Assembly (NCBI RefSeq): GCF_001545075.1
Contig: NZ_FCOB02000021.1
Location: 1-64,000 of the forward strand
Direction: 5' to 3'
Length of the DNA stretch: 64,000 nucleotides
Source of the DNA: Caballeronia ptereochthonis
GTDB taxonomy: Bacteria; Pseudomonadota; Gammaproteobacteria; Burkholderiales; Burkholderiaceae
A program made the position numbers and the translations under genes. A model generated the notes under the pieces. That model was not told the DNA's origin. It saw only the letters and a list, made by a program, of their open reading frames with translations, and searched no databases. Every line of letters begins with the position of its first letter. Position 1 is the first letter of the stretch. This document shows, in pieces, positions 51,518 to 60,845 of the stretch.

Positions 51518-52366
51518 TTATCCCCGTGCCGTGAGTGGCACGGGCCGGAAGGTCAGCAGTTCCACGCCGGACTCCGGCATCCGCTCGATACCGAGCACAT
51601 AACCGGGCAGCGACTGCCGCGCGACCAGCGCGCGCAGATCGCAGGCGAAGTCGTAGGGCTTCGCCGTGCTGCCCGACTTGCGGTGCAGGTGCCGGAAGTC
51701 GAACTGCCAGCCGTGTGGCTGCCTGCCGCCGTGCTTGCGCACTAGGCGGTACAGCCACCGTTCGATGCCGCCAGTCAGCCGGAAGTACGCCGGGTCGATG
51801 GTCAGCACCAGGGCGGCGTCGAGCACGCCGGCATAGAACCAGTCCGGCAGGATCAGTTCGATGCCCAGCGGCGTGCCGCAGGCGTCGGCCAGCTCCTTCC
51901 ACTCGTTGATCCACGAGAAGCGATGCAGGCGCCGCCCGGTCGTCTCGCGGATGGACGTCGCCACCGTGGTCGATTGCAGCCGGTCGAGCGCGGCTTTCAA
52001 ACGCTGGTAGTCGCGCAGTGACACCCCGCGCCCGATGAAGCGCAGGATTTCGTAGGGCGTGGCATGCATCAGACGCGACGGGCGCAGGCCCGCGTCGCGC
52101 GCTTCCACGATCTGGCTGGCCGCCCAGATCAGGATGTCCGCATCCCAGATCGTGGCGATGCCGTGCTCCTGCGTGCCTTCCACGCGGATCGTGACGTTCC
52201 CACTGCGGAAGTCGATCGGCGCCGTGCGCCGCGACTTCGCCAGCGAGAAAAACGGAAAGGCCATCAAGTCCTGGCTGTCGCGCGGCACCATGCCATCGCC
52301 CGGCAAGGCGCGGAACAGGTCGAGCTGTTCCCGCTCCCGCGATGGGCTGGGCATGGCGATGGCCAC
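51518..52366 (-). CDS. repA: Replication initiator protein RepA
   Basis: A 282-residue protein of the plasmid replication initiator A family: LMAFPFFSLAKSRRTAPIDFRSGNVTIRV, DILIWAASQIVEARDAGL and the C-terminal FDFRHLHRKSGSTAKPYDFACDLRALV. It is a standard Tn4371-ICE backbone gene and probably permits autonomous replication of the excised circle. The GTG at 52366 or the ATG at 52354 may be the start. Iterons lie just downstream. Confidence 0.9.
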   Translation of the reverse strand: MAIAMPSPSREREQLDLFRALPGDGMVPRDSQDLMAFPFFSLAKSRRTAPIDFRSGNVTIRVEGTQEHGIATIWDADILIWAASQIVEARDAGLRPSRLMHATPYEILRFIGRGVSLRDYQRLKAALDRLQSTTVATSIRETTGRRLHRFSWINEWKELADACGTPLGIELILPDWFYAGVLDAALVLTIDPAYFRLTGGIERWLYRLVRKHGGRQPHGWQFDFRHLHRKSGSTAKPYDFACDLRALVARQSLPGYVLGIERMPESGVELLTFRPVPLTARG

Positions 52367-52380
52367 CGGCGAGCCACCGA

Positions 52381-52662
52381 TCAGCGCACACGGTTGTCGG
52401 CCGAGTGATGCTCGGCATACTCGGGATCGGACGTGGTTTCGTAGCTGCGCTGGTCGGCCCAGGCATCGAGGTCAGCCACGGCGTACATGACGCGCCGGCC
52501 GAACTTGCGGAACTTTGGCCCGTTGCCGATCACGCGCTGCTTTTCGAGCGTGCGCGGCGACAGCCGCAGGTAGTCGGCGGCTTCGTCGTTGGTGAGGTAG
52601 CGTTGGGGTTGCGGTGTCGTAGCGACAGCAGCGGCAGCAGGCCGCAAGGGAGCGGGACGCAT
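52381..52662 (-). CDS. AlpA/MerR-like helix-turn-helix protein
   Basis: A 93-residue protein with the excisionase-type HTH YLTNDEAADYLRLSPRTLEKQRVIGNGPKFRKFGRRVMYAVADLDAW. The ATG at 52662 has a GGAGG eight bases upstream, better than the in-frame ATG at 52677. It lies 14 bp before repA and probably regulates it or acts in excision. Confidence 0.85.
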   Translation of the reverse strand: MRPAPLRPAAAAVATTPQPQRYLTNDEAADYLRLSPRTLEKQRVIGNGPKFRKFGRRVMYAVADLDAWADQRSYETTSDPEYAEHHSADNRVR

Positions 52663-52787
52663 CGGGTGAACCTCCATCGGTCAGGAACGCGCGGCCACAC
52701 AACGCGACCGGATGGAGGCAGTCTCGGAAAAGCGGCGCGTTGCGAAGAGGGTCGTTTTGCAGCGCAGGCAAAACGACCCTCCCCCGA

Positions 52788-53543
52788 TCAGTCGAGCTGT
52801 GCCAAGCGGCGATAGCCGCCGTGCATCAGCGTCTGGCCCCGGCGTACCAGGCGGCGCACGCGCGAGCGCAGGCCACCGTCGGCGTGCCAGCTTTCGGCGA
52901 CCCTATCGGCACCGAAGAGTCCCGCCGCCGTTTCGCGCAAGGACGCACCGGCCAGGGCCGCGTCGAGCGCCTGCAGGGTGTGCAGTTCCAGTAGCGCGGC
53001 AGGCGTGGGGCGGCTGCGGGCCAGCGCCGCAGGCGCGGTCTCGCCGATGGCGGCCCTTTGTTCCAGCGAGGCCGCCAGCACGCGCTGGAGCGTGCCGGCC
53101 GAGGCGCAGGCGCGCAGGACATGGACGTAGGCCATGCCGTCCGCGAGGCCCGGTGCCAGCGCCAGCCGCAGGCAGCCGCCGGGCCAGCGGGCCAGCAGCA
53201 CGAGGCGCTTGCCGTCGTGGATCAGGCATTTGTGGCCGGGGATGTGCCAGAACGCGAAGACGACGGCACCCGGCGGCGGGTCGGCATCCGGGTAGAGCTG
53301 GAGCACGTTGTCGTGATCGGGAAACCAAGCCGGATGCGCGTCGCGCGCATCCCGCGCCGGGTCTTCGAGCAGGCGCAGCCCCCACGCGTGCGCCGCTTCA
53401 GGTCGGCGACGATGGCGCAGCCAGCCGCGCCGATAGTCGGGGTTCCTGCGCAGGTACTCCCAGGCCAGCGCGGGGCCGTCGAGGTGCAGCACGTAGAGAT
53501 ACGCGGCAGTGGGATACCAGGGTTCGGCGCTTCGATCGGCCAT
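52788..53543 (-). CDS. DUF2285 domain regulator
   Basis: A 251-residue protein. The N-terminal block YLYVLHLDGPALAWEYLRRNPDYRRGWL is the conserved DUF6499-type start, and the C-terminal DUF2285 block is LHTLQALDAALAGASLRETAAGLFGADRVAESWHAD with an HTH-like pattern. Found in all Tn4371-like ICEs between repA and DUF2958. The Met at 53543 (MADRSAEPWY) is the usual start. Confidence 0.85.
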   Translation of the reverse strand: MADRSAEPWYPTAAYLYVLHLDGPALAWEYLRRNPDYRRGWLRHRRRPEAAHAWGLRLLEDPARDARDAHPAWFPDHDNVLQLYPDADPPPGAVVFAFWHIPGHKCLIHDGKRLVLLARWPGGCLRLALAPGLADGMAYVHVLRACASAGTLQRVLAASLEQRAAIGETAPAALARSRPTPAALLELHTLQALDAALAGASLRETAAGLFGADRVAESWHADGGLRSRVRRLVRRGQTLMHGGYRRLAQLD

Positions 53544-53863
53544 GATGCACGCTCCCCTCATTGAGCAGGAACATCGCCACGGTCGTCGCTGTGCAGGGAC
53601 TACGGCATCACTTCAAGGCGTCATCAGGCACGGGTAAAGTAACCAGCGGTTTCCAGTCCGATAGGCTCCGGCATCTTGCACGTGCAGTCCGAATCGTGAC
53701 GATGCTGCATGCGCGAATCGCGTGCAGCACGGAACACCCTGCCGCAAACCGCGTCCCGCATCGTTACTTTTTTGGTCAGGCAGACCACTGCGCCACGCAA
53801 GCGTGGTGTTTCATACACGCTGGGTATCGAACCAGACCAAGAAAGCAAGGAAGCAAGGCGCGG
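53544..53863. other. Spacer between DUF2285 and DUF2958 genes
   Basis: No convincing gene, repeat or RNA in these 320 bp. It should contain the promoter of the DUF2285-repA-parA run. Confidence 0.4.
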
Positions 53864-54214
53864 TCAGTCGGGGATCGAACCGTCGAGCTGTGCCAGCCGC
53901 ACATACCCGGACAGCGGCCGTACTGGATGGAAATACAGGTCGCGCAGGACGGGCCGTCCGAGCGGCCCGACGATCGCGGCCAAATCTGAGAGTTTCACCA
54001 CGCCCAGCGCGGGGATACCGATGCCAAGGTCGATCAACCCCCAGGCTGTATTGCCGTCAGTGGGATCAAGTGCGGCCAGTAGCCAGGTCGCGTGCGCATC
54101 CGGCGTGAACAGCCGTACCACCGGCATCGGGTCGATGGGTTGGCCGGTAGCGCGTGCTTCGCCGACGGCGAGCAGTTGCGCGCGTTGTTCGTCCGTAACG
54201 AGCGGCTGGGTCAT
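53864..54214 (-). CDS. DUF2958 protein
   Basis: A 116-residue protein: MTQPLVTDEQRAQLLAVGEARATG, PMPVVRLFTPDAHATWLLAALDPTD, then AWGLIDLGIGIPALGVVKLSDL and a C-terminal RDLYFHPVRPLSGY. This family is common on mobile elements with unknown function. The ATG at 54214 has a GGGA at proper distance; an ATG at 54223 is too close to it. Confidence 0.8.
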   Translation of the reverse strand: MTQPLVTDEQRAQLLAVGEARATGQPIDPMPVVRLFTPDAHATWLLAALDPTDGNTAWGLIDLGIGIPALGVVKLSDLAAIVGPLGRPVLRDLYFHPVRPLSGYVRLAQLDGSIPD

Positions 54215-54510
54215 AACGGTCATTCCCACATATCCAGTAATACACGGAGCCGTTTTGCCACCGAAGCACGAAGCCGGCGAAGCGGATGCGTGCCTTCGTG
54301 GGAAAGCACGAAAGCGCAAACCGATGAATCCGGCCATGCTCGGAAACGCCGATGCGCAATGGTGCATATCAGGAAAGACACGAAAGCGGCTCTCCGGTTT
54401 TGTCGAAATCCGCCAAAGCGGATTTCAGTAACACGGCAGCAAGCTAAATTGCCGCCAATGAGTTAAAGATAACGTGGTTTTAATTGTCCCGCGACCGGAC
54501 GCTTCTGTCC

Positions 54511-54801
54511 ATGCAGAAGCGTCCCGTCCAGCCCGGCCGACCGGCCGGCGCTACCACCTTCGATGCCGAACTGGCCCAGGCGTTCGGCGCAGCGGTGCGT
54601 GCATTGCGGACGGAGCGCGGTATCGCCCAGGAACTGCTGGCGAATCAGGCCGGGATCGAGCGTTCCCACTTGGGAAAGATCGAGCGCGGCGAGCACATGC
54701 CCACGTTGGCGATCATCTTCAAGATCGCCAGTGCGTTGGAGTGCAGCACGGCTGCACTAATGAGCGCGACGGAAAGCCAGCTTGCGGCGTCCGGCGCGTA
54801 G
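54511..54801 (+). CDS. XRE-family transcriptional regulator
   Basis: A 96-residue protein with a Cro/CI-type HTH (ALRTERGIAQELLANQAGIERSHLGKIERGEHMPTLAIIFKIASAL, residues 31-76). It is the only plus-strand gene in this part of the backbone. Probably a repressor of ICE genes. Confidence 0.85.
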   Translation: MQKRPVQPGRPAGATTFDAELAQAFGAAVRALRTERGIAQELLANQAGIERSHLGKIERGEHMPTLAIIFKIASALECSTAALMSATESQLAASGA

Positions 54802-54866
54802 CTGTTGCTGTGCTGTCTCTGGCAGCACGACGCCCCGCCGCCATGGGCGGGGCGCAGTGGCGGCGG

Positions 54867-55184
54867 TTAGTCCGCCTGCTGTGGCTTGCTGCGCGACCAG
54901 ATCAGGTCGTGCGTGCCGTCCTCACTCTCGATCAGGCGGGCATAGATCGTCGCCGGGAACGAAGGATCGTCGAGGGTCACGGACACATAGGGCCGTTCGG
55001 CCTTGCTGACTTTCTTCCACGCCGCGCCGATGTCGTGGCTCGCCACCTGCACGCGGAAGTCGGGGGCATTCTCGCTGTCGCCCTTGTCGTTGGGAACCAG
55101 CTTGACCTTGACGTTGAGCGTCAGGGTGCGCAGCGTGCCGGTGAAGCCGTCTTTCTCTGCGGTGAAGGTGCCGATGTTAGCCAT
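54867..55184 (-). CDS. DUF736 protein
   Basis: A 105-residue protein starting MANIGTFTAEKDGFTGTLRTL, with NDKGDSENAPDFRV and AWKKVSKAERPYVSVTLDDPSFPATIYARL. DUF736 proteins are a constant part of conjugative elements in proteobacteria; function unknown. It converges with the XRE gene. Confidence 0.88.
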   Translation of the reverse strand: MANIGTFTAEKDGFTGTLRTLTLNVKVKLVPNDKGDSENAPDFRVQVASHDIGAAWKKVSKAERPYVSVTLDDPSFPATIYARLIESEDGTHDLIWSRSKPQQAD

Positions 55185-55953
55185 GATGTTTCTCCTTTCG
55201 GTGAACCAAGGTCGCGCCAGTGCGTCCTTGTTGTGATCCGGCCGGCGGGGGATGGGCTGGCCGCACCGCGCAGCGGGCGCAACACCGTGGAGCACCTGGA
55301 AGCGAAAACAATTTGTCCCGCGAGGAAGCCGCGCAGCGGCGGGGAAATTGTTTGCGCTGAAAGGTTGCGGCCATGAAGCCCAAGGCGCAGCCGCGCTCTC
55401 GCCAGGATTCACAACAGACCAAGGACGTACAGGCCGACCGCTCCCGAAAGGCGACAGGGCCGATTCGGCATCTCCGCATGACGGCTTCATCGGCTTGTAC
55501 CCTGACGCGGGCAAGGCCAATCGCAACGGCAAGGGCGACAGCGAGAATGCCCTGCCGCAACCTGCGGCCCCGTGCGCGAGGCATGGTGTGGAAGCTCCAT
55601 AAAGCAAGGCCGGGCGAGTGTGTCCGTGAACCGTCCTTCGTGACGTAAAGGCGGCGAAACGCCAGCGTCGAGGACGGCACGCTTTTGCACAACTTGTCGC
55701 AGCAAGCCGGGGCGTAGCCCCACGCCCTGCCCATGACGGCGGGGCGCCATCGAAACCTTGCCCGCGCCAGCGGCGGGCACCGACTGCCGTACCGCGCGCA
55801 AGGTCATTGCGCGCTCGCCCCGTCACCGCCTGGCCGAAGGCGGCGACGGGGCAGTTTTTGCCGTGGACGTTGAAACCGGGCGCGGCAGACCTGCCGCACC
55901 CGGTTCTGGATGAAAGGAAACCCCGGCGCAGTGCGCCGGGGCTAGGGACTCCC
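55185..55953. other. Long gene-free stretch between DUF736 and parB
   Basis: The 769 bp show no frame with convincing protein character; the open frames on both strands look like GC-rich shadows. It may hold regulatory RNA or degraded coding sequence, but I see no supporting structure. Confidence 0.4.
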
Positions 55954-58015
55954 TCATGCGGCCAGTACGTGCACTTCCACCTCGGCGGCGGCATCTTCCG
56001 ATGCAGCAGCTTCGTCCGCCGCTTCCGGCACGCCTTCCGGCTCCGTGTGATGTTCGGTCTGGAACACGGCAGGCATCCAGCCGGTGCCCTCGGCCAGCCG
56101 TTCGGCTTCGCTGGCAATGTCGCCCTTCTTCAACTTCGACAGACGGGTGACGTGCGCGGGGGCGAACTGCCCCACGGCTTCCAGAATCGCGGCCTTGGCA
56201 ATGTGGCGGAAATAGCCCTCGGCGGTCGGCTTCCACCATGCGGCCATGTCCAGCCCCACGGCCTGCGCCAGTTCCGCGCCGGGTTGGCGTTGCGCAGCGC
56301 GAGGTGTCACCACGTCCACCGTGGACGCCACGCACACGGCCAGCAACCGCACCAGTTCGTCTTGCGACTTCGCCAACAACACGGCGAACAGTTCCGCGAT
56401 GTCCTGCGGCAACGCTTCGCCTGCGATCTGCTGCAATTCACGAAGCGCCACGGCGGCGGGCGATTCCGGCACGTCTGGGGCCATGCTTTCCAGCCGGTCT
56501 TGCACGTCCAGACTCACGCCAAGCGGCAAGCCATCGCGGTGGTATCCATCCTGCAAGGCAGCCCGCACCATGCCATGCACCAGCGCAGTCAGCGCGACGT
56601 GCGGATGCCGTGCGACTTCGATTTGCAGCGCGGCGGTACGGTGCGCGCTCAACCGCTGCGCCAGCCGGTCGGACAGGCTCGCGGCCTTGGGCGCTTCGTC
56701 GGTGTCGTTGCCTTCGTCGTCGTTCGCGCCTTCGCCTGTGGTGAAGCCCTGCCGCAGCTTTTCCAGCGTGCGCAGCGCCTTCGCCTCGGCCTCGCGCAGC
56801 AGGCCGCGATGAATCACGGCTTCGCCTTCGCGGTCGAGCGTGACGATAGCACCGGCCACGGCGCGCACGTCCGGGGCATAGTCCTGCAAGGCATCTTCAA
56901 TGGCTTGCAGTTCCCCATCCACCTGCTCGCGCCGTTCTTCCAGCGTGGCGACCTTGTCCTCGTCCTCGGCGTCGTAGGCTTCTTCCAGTTCGGCGTCGAT
57001 CTTGTCAAGTCGGGTTTGCAGCGAAGCGATGCGGCGGGCTTCGCGGGCGGTCGGCTCGCGGCGCTGGCGTGGGGCGTTCTGGAACGTCTGGCCGTCGGCG
57101 TGGCTCATGTGCGGCACGGCTTCGACCCACGCCCAACCCTCGGCGCGTACTTCTTCGGCCAGCGCGTCCAGCTTGCCGCGCACCAGCGTTTCCAGCAGCG
57201 CGACATCGGTCAGGTAGGTTCCGGCATCGCCTTCGGCGAACAGGTCGCGGCGGATGCCGCCACCTGCCACCGTATAGGCATCCAGCCCGACGAAGCACAC
57301 CAGCGGATGCGTGGCGTCGATTTCGCGCTCGGTCAGGCGGTCGCGCAGCGCGGACGGGCTGCGCTGCCATTCCGGCGCACCGTAGAACGCGGCCTCCTGC
57401 GCGGCGTGGTCATCGGTGATGGTGAGGGCCATCAACTGTTCCAACGTCACGACCCCGGCGCGGTAGTCGGCTATCAGGCGCGGCGAGACGTTGGCGAGTT
57501 TCAAGCGGCGCTGCACTACCAGCGGGGACACGCCGAAGTCGGCGGCAATGTCCTCGATGGGACGGCCTTCCTTGACCAGCGCGGCGAAGGCCGTGAACTG
57601 GTCGGCGGGGTGCATGGCCTCGCGTTGCACGTTCTCGGCAAGGCTGACGGTACGGGCGGAAGCATCGGCCACCCACAGGCACGGCACCTCAAAATCGGCG
57701 GCAATGCGCTTCTTCTTCGCCAACAACTTCAACGCGGTCAGGCGGCGGTCGCCCGCGACGACTTCGTACTGCTCGCCATCGGCGGCGAGGATGACAATAA
57801 GGTTTTGCAGCAGGCCGACGCGGGCAATGCTCGCGGGCAATGCTCGCGGCCAGTTCTGGGATGGACTGGCGCGGGGTCGTGCGCACATTGCGCTTGGAAC
57901 GGCGCGGCAGCAATTGCGACAGCGGAACCAAGATCAGGTTTTTGGTCGGGTCGGCCACTTCCAGCGGTGCGGCGGTTTCGAGGGCGATGATTTCGGTTTT
58001 GGTAACGGCGTTCAT
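55954..58015 (-). pseudogene. parB: ParB-family protein, disrupted by a 13-bp tandem duplication
   Basis: The N-terminal frame begins at 58015 (MNAVTKTEIIALETAAPLEV; LVPLSQLLPRRSKRNVRTT). It should continue into the ParB core (RVGLLQNLIVILAADGEQYEVVAGDRRLTALKLL; SLAENVQREAMHPADQFTAFAAL). A 13-bp unit, GGGCAATGCTCGC on the plus strand, is present twice at 57822-57834 and 57835-57847. With one copy the two parts join as LAASIARVGLLQN in one frame of about 680 residues; with two copies the frame is lost after codon 62. The remainder is intact to its end, so the event looks recent and could revert by slippage, or could be an assembly error. Confidence 0.85.
57822..57847. repeat. 13-bp tandem duplication in parB
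   Basis: Two perfect head-to-tail copies of GGGCAATGCTCGC. Because 13 is not a multiple of three, the duplication changes the reading frame. Confidence 0.9.
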
Positions 58016-58095
58016 GGTGACGACTCCAATCAGTTGAGGGATGCAGCAGCGAGAAACGCGGCAAGGGCTGCTGCCTGCCCCTGCCGCGTGGGGAT

Positions 58096-58920
58096 TCAGG
58101 CTTTCAACTGGCGCAGGCCATCGGCCAGCAGCCACAAGGCGCGGTTGAGGCGGATGCCGTTGTCGATGCCCTGCACCGGGCGCGTGGTCTGGCGGCGACC
58201 GTTCGCGGCGCGGGCGGACAGGCCACCTTTGATAAGGTTTTCTTGCGTGCGGTTGAACACGCTCCACAAGTCGCGGCGGCTGTCGTCGTGACGGCGTGGC
58301 ATCAGGATTTGCGATTCCGTGATGGGCGCGGGCGTGGCCTCGTCGTACTTCAACGCCAGCGCGGCGCGGGCGAACACTTCCGATTCCCCGGCGTCCAGCG
58401 CGATGGCCTGCATGGCATCGCGGGATGCCTGCGCCCGCTCGAAACCGTGCAGGACTTCGTAAGCGCCTTCGATCACCTGCCCGGCTACGTCGCCCTTGTG
58501 AGGTACGCGCACGTCCGCCACCGTGTCGCCACAAACAAGGCCGTTCTGGCACACGAAGCGGAACATGCCGGCCAACATCTGATAGCTGCTCGTGCCATCG
58601 TGCGAGTTCAGCAGGATGATTTCGTTGGCTTCGCGGCCGTTGATCTGGCTGGCGTGGCGCAGCCGGATCATGTGCTTGGTGTACTCGCGGCGGTCGTCGT
58701 GGCGCACGCGCGTTTGGCACACCATGAAAGGCTCGAAGCCTTCGCCGCGCAGTTCCTGCAACACGGTGGCGGTCGGGATATAGCTGTAGCGTTCCGAGCG
58801 GCTTTCGTGCGGGGCATCCGCGAAGATGGACGGTGCCACGGCACGGATTTGGTCATCCGACAGCGGATAATCAGAGCGCAGCACTGGGGAACGGGAAGCG
58901 AAACGGGATGCGAGTTGCAT
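58096..58920 (-). CDS. DUF932 protein
   Basis: A 274-residue protein: SRFASRSPVLRSDYPLSDDQIRAVAPSIFAD, YSYIPTATVLQELRGEGFEPFMVCQTRVR and LAGMFRFVCQNGLVCG are typical of the plasmid/phage DUF932 family. Standard ICE backbone gene next to parB; function unknown. Confidence 0.88.
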   Translation of the reverse strand: MQLASRFASRSPVLRSDYPLSDDQIRAVAPSIFADAPHESRSERYSYIPTATVLQELRGEGFEPFMVCQTRVRHDDRREYTKHMIRLRHASQINGREANEIILLNSHDGTSSYQMLAGMFRFVCQNGLVCGDTVADVRVPHKGDVAGQVIEGAYEVLHGFERAQASRDAMQAIALDAGESEVFARAALALKYDEATPAPITESQILMPRRHDDSRRDLWSVFNRTQENLIKGGLSARAANGRRQTTRPVQGIDNGIRLNRALWLLADGLRQLKA

Positions 58921-59582
58921 GGCACTTCTCCTGACAAAAGGGTTGGCTACTCACCGCAACCGGATTCCAAGATTCGGAGCCCGCCTTGGACTTCCGGTGC
59001 GGTCGGCACGAAGAACCCGGTTAGCCTCGTCGCCACCGTCTTTCCTGAGTTCATCGCCCGCGACGGTCAGGAGCGCGCGGACGGGAGCCGTCAAGGTGAA
59101 AAGCGCAGGGTTGGTGCGGCCCGCAGGCGCAGCCGAGGACACGGCCCGGCGCGCCTTGACGGCATACGGCCGTGGGCTACAGTCGCGGACAAGGGGATGA
59201 AATCAGGGAAGATGGCTGGGCAGGCAACGGCCGCTTCGATGCGCCGACCGCAAGCAAGCGAAGCGCGCAGGCCCGGATCGGAGAATCCGGGCCGTAGGCG
59301 TCAGCGATGGAAGGCCGAAGGGGACGAAACTCGCGCAGCGAGGTTCGTTGCGAAGCACGACAGCGCGACCCGGCTCAGCCAGGGACGCCAGATCAAAACC
59401 ACGAGGACACGGATATTTCGTGGCACAATTTACATAGAGGGGATGAACCGATTCGGTAGCTTTTAGCTGTTTGGCATATAGGTATTCTCCACCCACGACA
59501 CCTATGTGATGCACACGATCTCGTTGCCAGATTGAAGATCGAGGGGTACTCGAAAAAACCGCTGATGGACGGAACGGGGAAA
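58921..59582. other. Intergenic stretch before the defence-like island
   Basis: About 660 bp without a convincing gene. GC content falls towards 59400, and a possible AT-rich promoter stretch (around 59420-59450) precedes the lower-GC genes that follow. It marks the change from ICE backbone to cargo. Confidence 0.45.
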
Positions 59583-60845
59583 ATGGACAAAAAGACCAAG
59601 GGATCGTGGCTGATCCACCATACCAACAAGCTTCAAGGCGTAACCAATCAGGTCGGCTACGAGAAGACCTATCTAGCGGGAAAAGCCGGGATACTGCTTT
59701 CGGCGATATCTGCCAATAAGCTAATCACTGTCAACAACGACAGGTTGATCGTATTGGCGCAAGCCGCAAACATCAACACGACGTTTGAACTGCCGAAGCT
59801 CGTCGAGGTTTTGGAGCAGCAGAAGCTCGTTGACAAATCCTCCGGCGGGATCGCCGTGCTTGGCGTCACAACGGCTACTGCGCTGGAGCGCACCTCCGAT
59901 ATTTTCGATGCCCTCTCGCCCAACTCGAATGAAGTTGCTTCGATCACGCTCGCGGAGCGTGCCTCTATCGCCCCCGTGCTTGCTAACGAAGTGACTCAAG
60001 AGCTAGCTGACACGTATAAGCTTGCTTCGGCGAACCTTAGCCAATTGCTGTCTGATGCAGAGCAAATCGGCTTTGTCGATACCGAAAAACTTAGCAGCAA
60101 CGATACATTGCTATTCAACGGCAATCTGTTCCGCCGGGATACCACCCAGAAAATCAAGGCCGTTCTCGATTCGCTTAAACCAGCGGAGCAAACCAGGCTC
60201 AATGAACTTACCGAGATGCTACGTAAGCGGGCATGCGTCACTGCCGATTATGCAAAACAGTTCCTGGGTGACGCACTCTTTCAGAAGGTGACTGCCATCG
60301 GACTGTTCGACATCAGCGTGGTTAGCAACTCCACCGAGGATGTCGGCTTCCTCACGTTGCCGTCCGCGTTCTCCAAATATAGCAACTCGATGGTCGATGA
60401 CGCCTTCGATCTCGCCAAAGCCTTCGTGAGCTCGGTCACCTACGGCATGACCAAGAGCAACTACGTTCGCGGACAGATTCAAATGGTCGATGCTCTGTTG
60501 AGTGCACTCGTGCGCGGTGAGAGCGTGGGACCGGTGCGAGCGATTGCGGAAGACTATAAGGTGCTTGAACTGAAAGGTGTGGTCGAAGTGAAGCAGGGAA
60601 CCAAGAAGGGGCGCACGGGCCCTATGCTCCGCCTGCTGAAAACGGAAGTGGGCGAACTTGCCCTTCAGGCGATTCGGCAGGGCGATGTCAGCGAGCACTC
60701 CCTCAACGCGTTGCCAACCGCGGCCGTTACCACGTTCAATGGCCCCGAGCACAATCGCGAGAAGGTACGGAGAACGCAAACCAAGATGAGCCCGAAGGCA
60801 ACAAACGATATGCTGTCCATCCTGCGAACCGGAGGTGGACTGTGA
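59583..60845 (+). CDS. Unknown 420-residue protein paired with a nuclease-like gene
   Basis: From MDKKTKGSWLIHHTNKLQG; earlier in-frame starts exist at 59532 (TTG) and 59565. Mostly helical with repeated winged-helix-like stretches (ELPKLVEVLEQQKLVDKSSGGIAVLG; PVRAIAEDYKVLELKGVVEVKQGTKKGRTGPMLRLLKTEVGE). That suggests DNA-binding wHTH domains. No family recognised. The stop overlaps the start of the nuclease-like gene at 60842, so the two act together. Lower GC than the backbone indicates separate acquisition. Confidence 0.7.
   Translation: MDKKTKGSWLIHHTNKLQGVTNQVGYEKTYLAGKAGILLSAISANKLITVNNDRLIVLAQAANINTTFELPKLVEVLEQQKLVDKSSGGIAVLGVTTATALERTSDIFDALSPNSNEVASITLAERASIAPVLANEVTQELADTYKLASANLSQLLSDAEQIGFVDTEKLSSNDTLLFNGNLFRRDTTQKIKAVLDSLKPAEQTRLNELTEMLRKRACVTADYAKQFLGDALFQKVTAIGLFDISVVSNSTEDVGFLTLPSAFSKYSNSMVDDAFDLAKAFVSSVTYGMTKSNYVRGQIQMVDALLSALVRGESVGPVRAIAEDYKVLELKGVVEVKQGTKKGRTGPMLRLLKTEVGELALQAIRQGDVSEHSLNALPTAAVTTFNGPEHNREKVRRTQTKMSPKATNDMLSILRTGGGL

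Noticed and set aside
55185..55953. Several 80-180-codon frames in the DUF736-parB gap
   Set aside because: They overlap each other on both strands, lack RBSs and recognisable domains, and have a shadow-type composition.
55807..57990. Plus-strand open frame of 727 codons over parB
   Set aside because: Antisense shadow; the ParB core is read on the minus strand with clear motifs.
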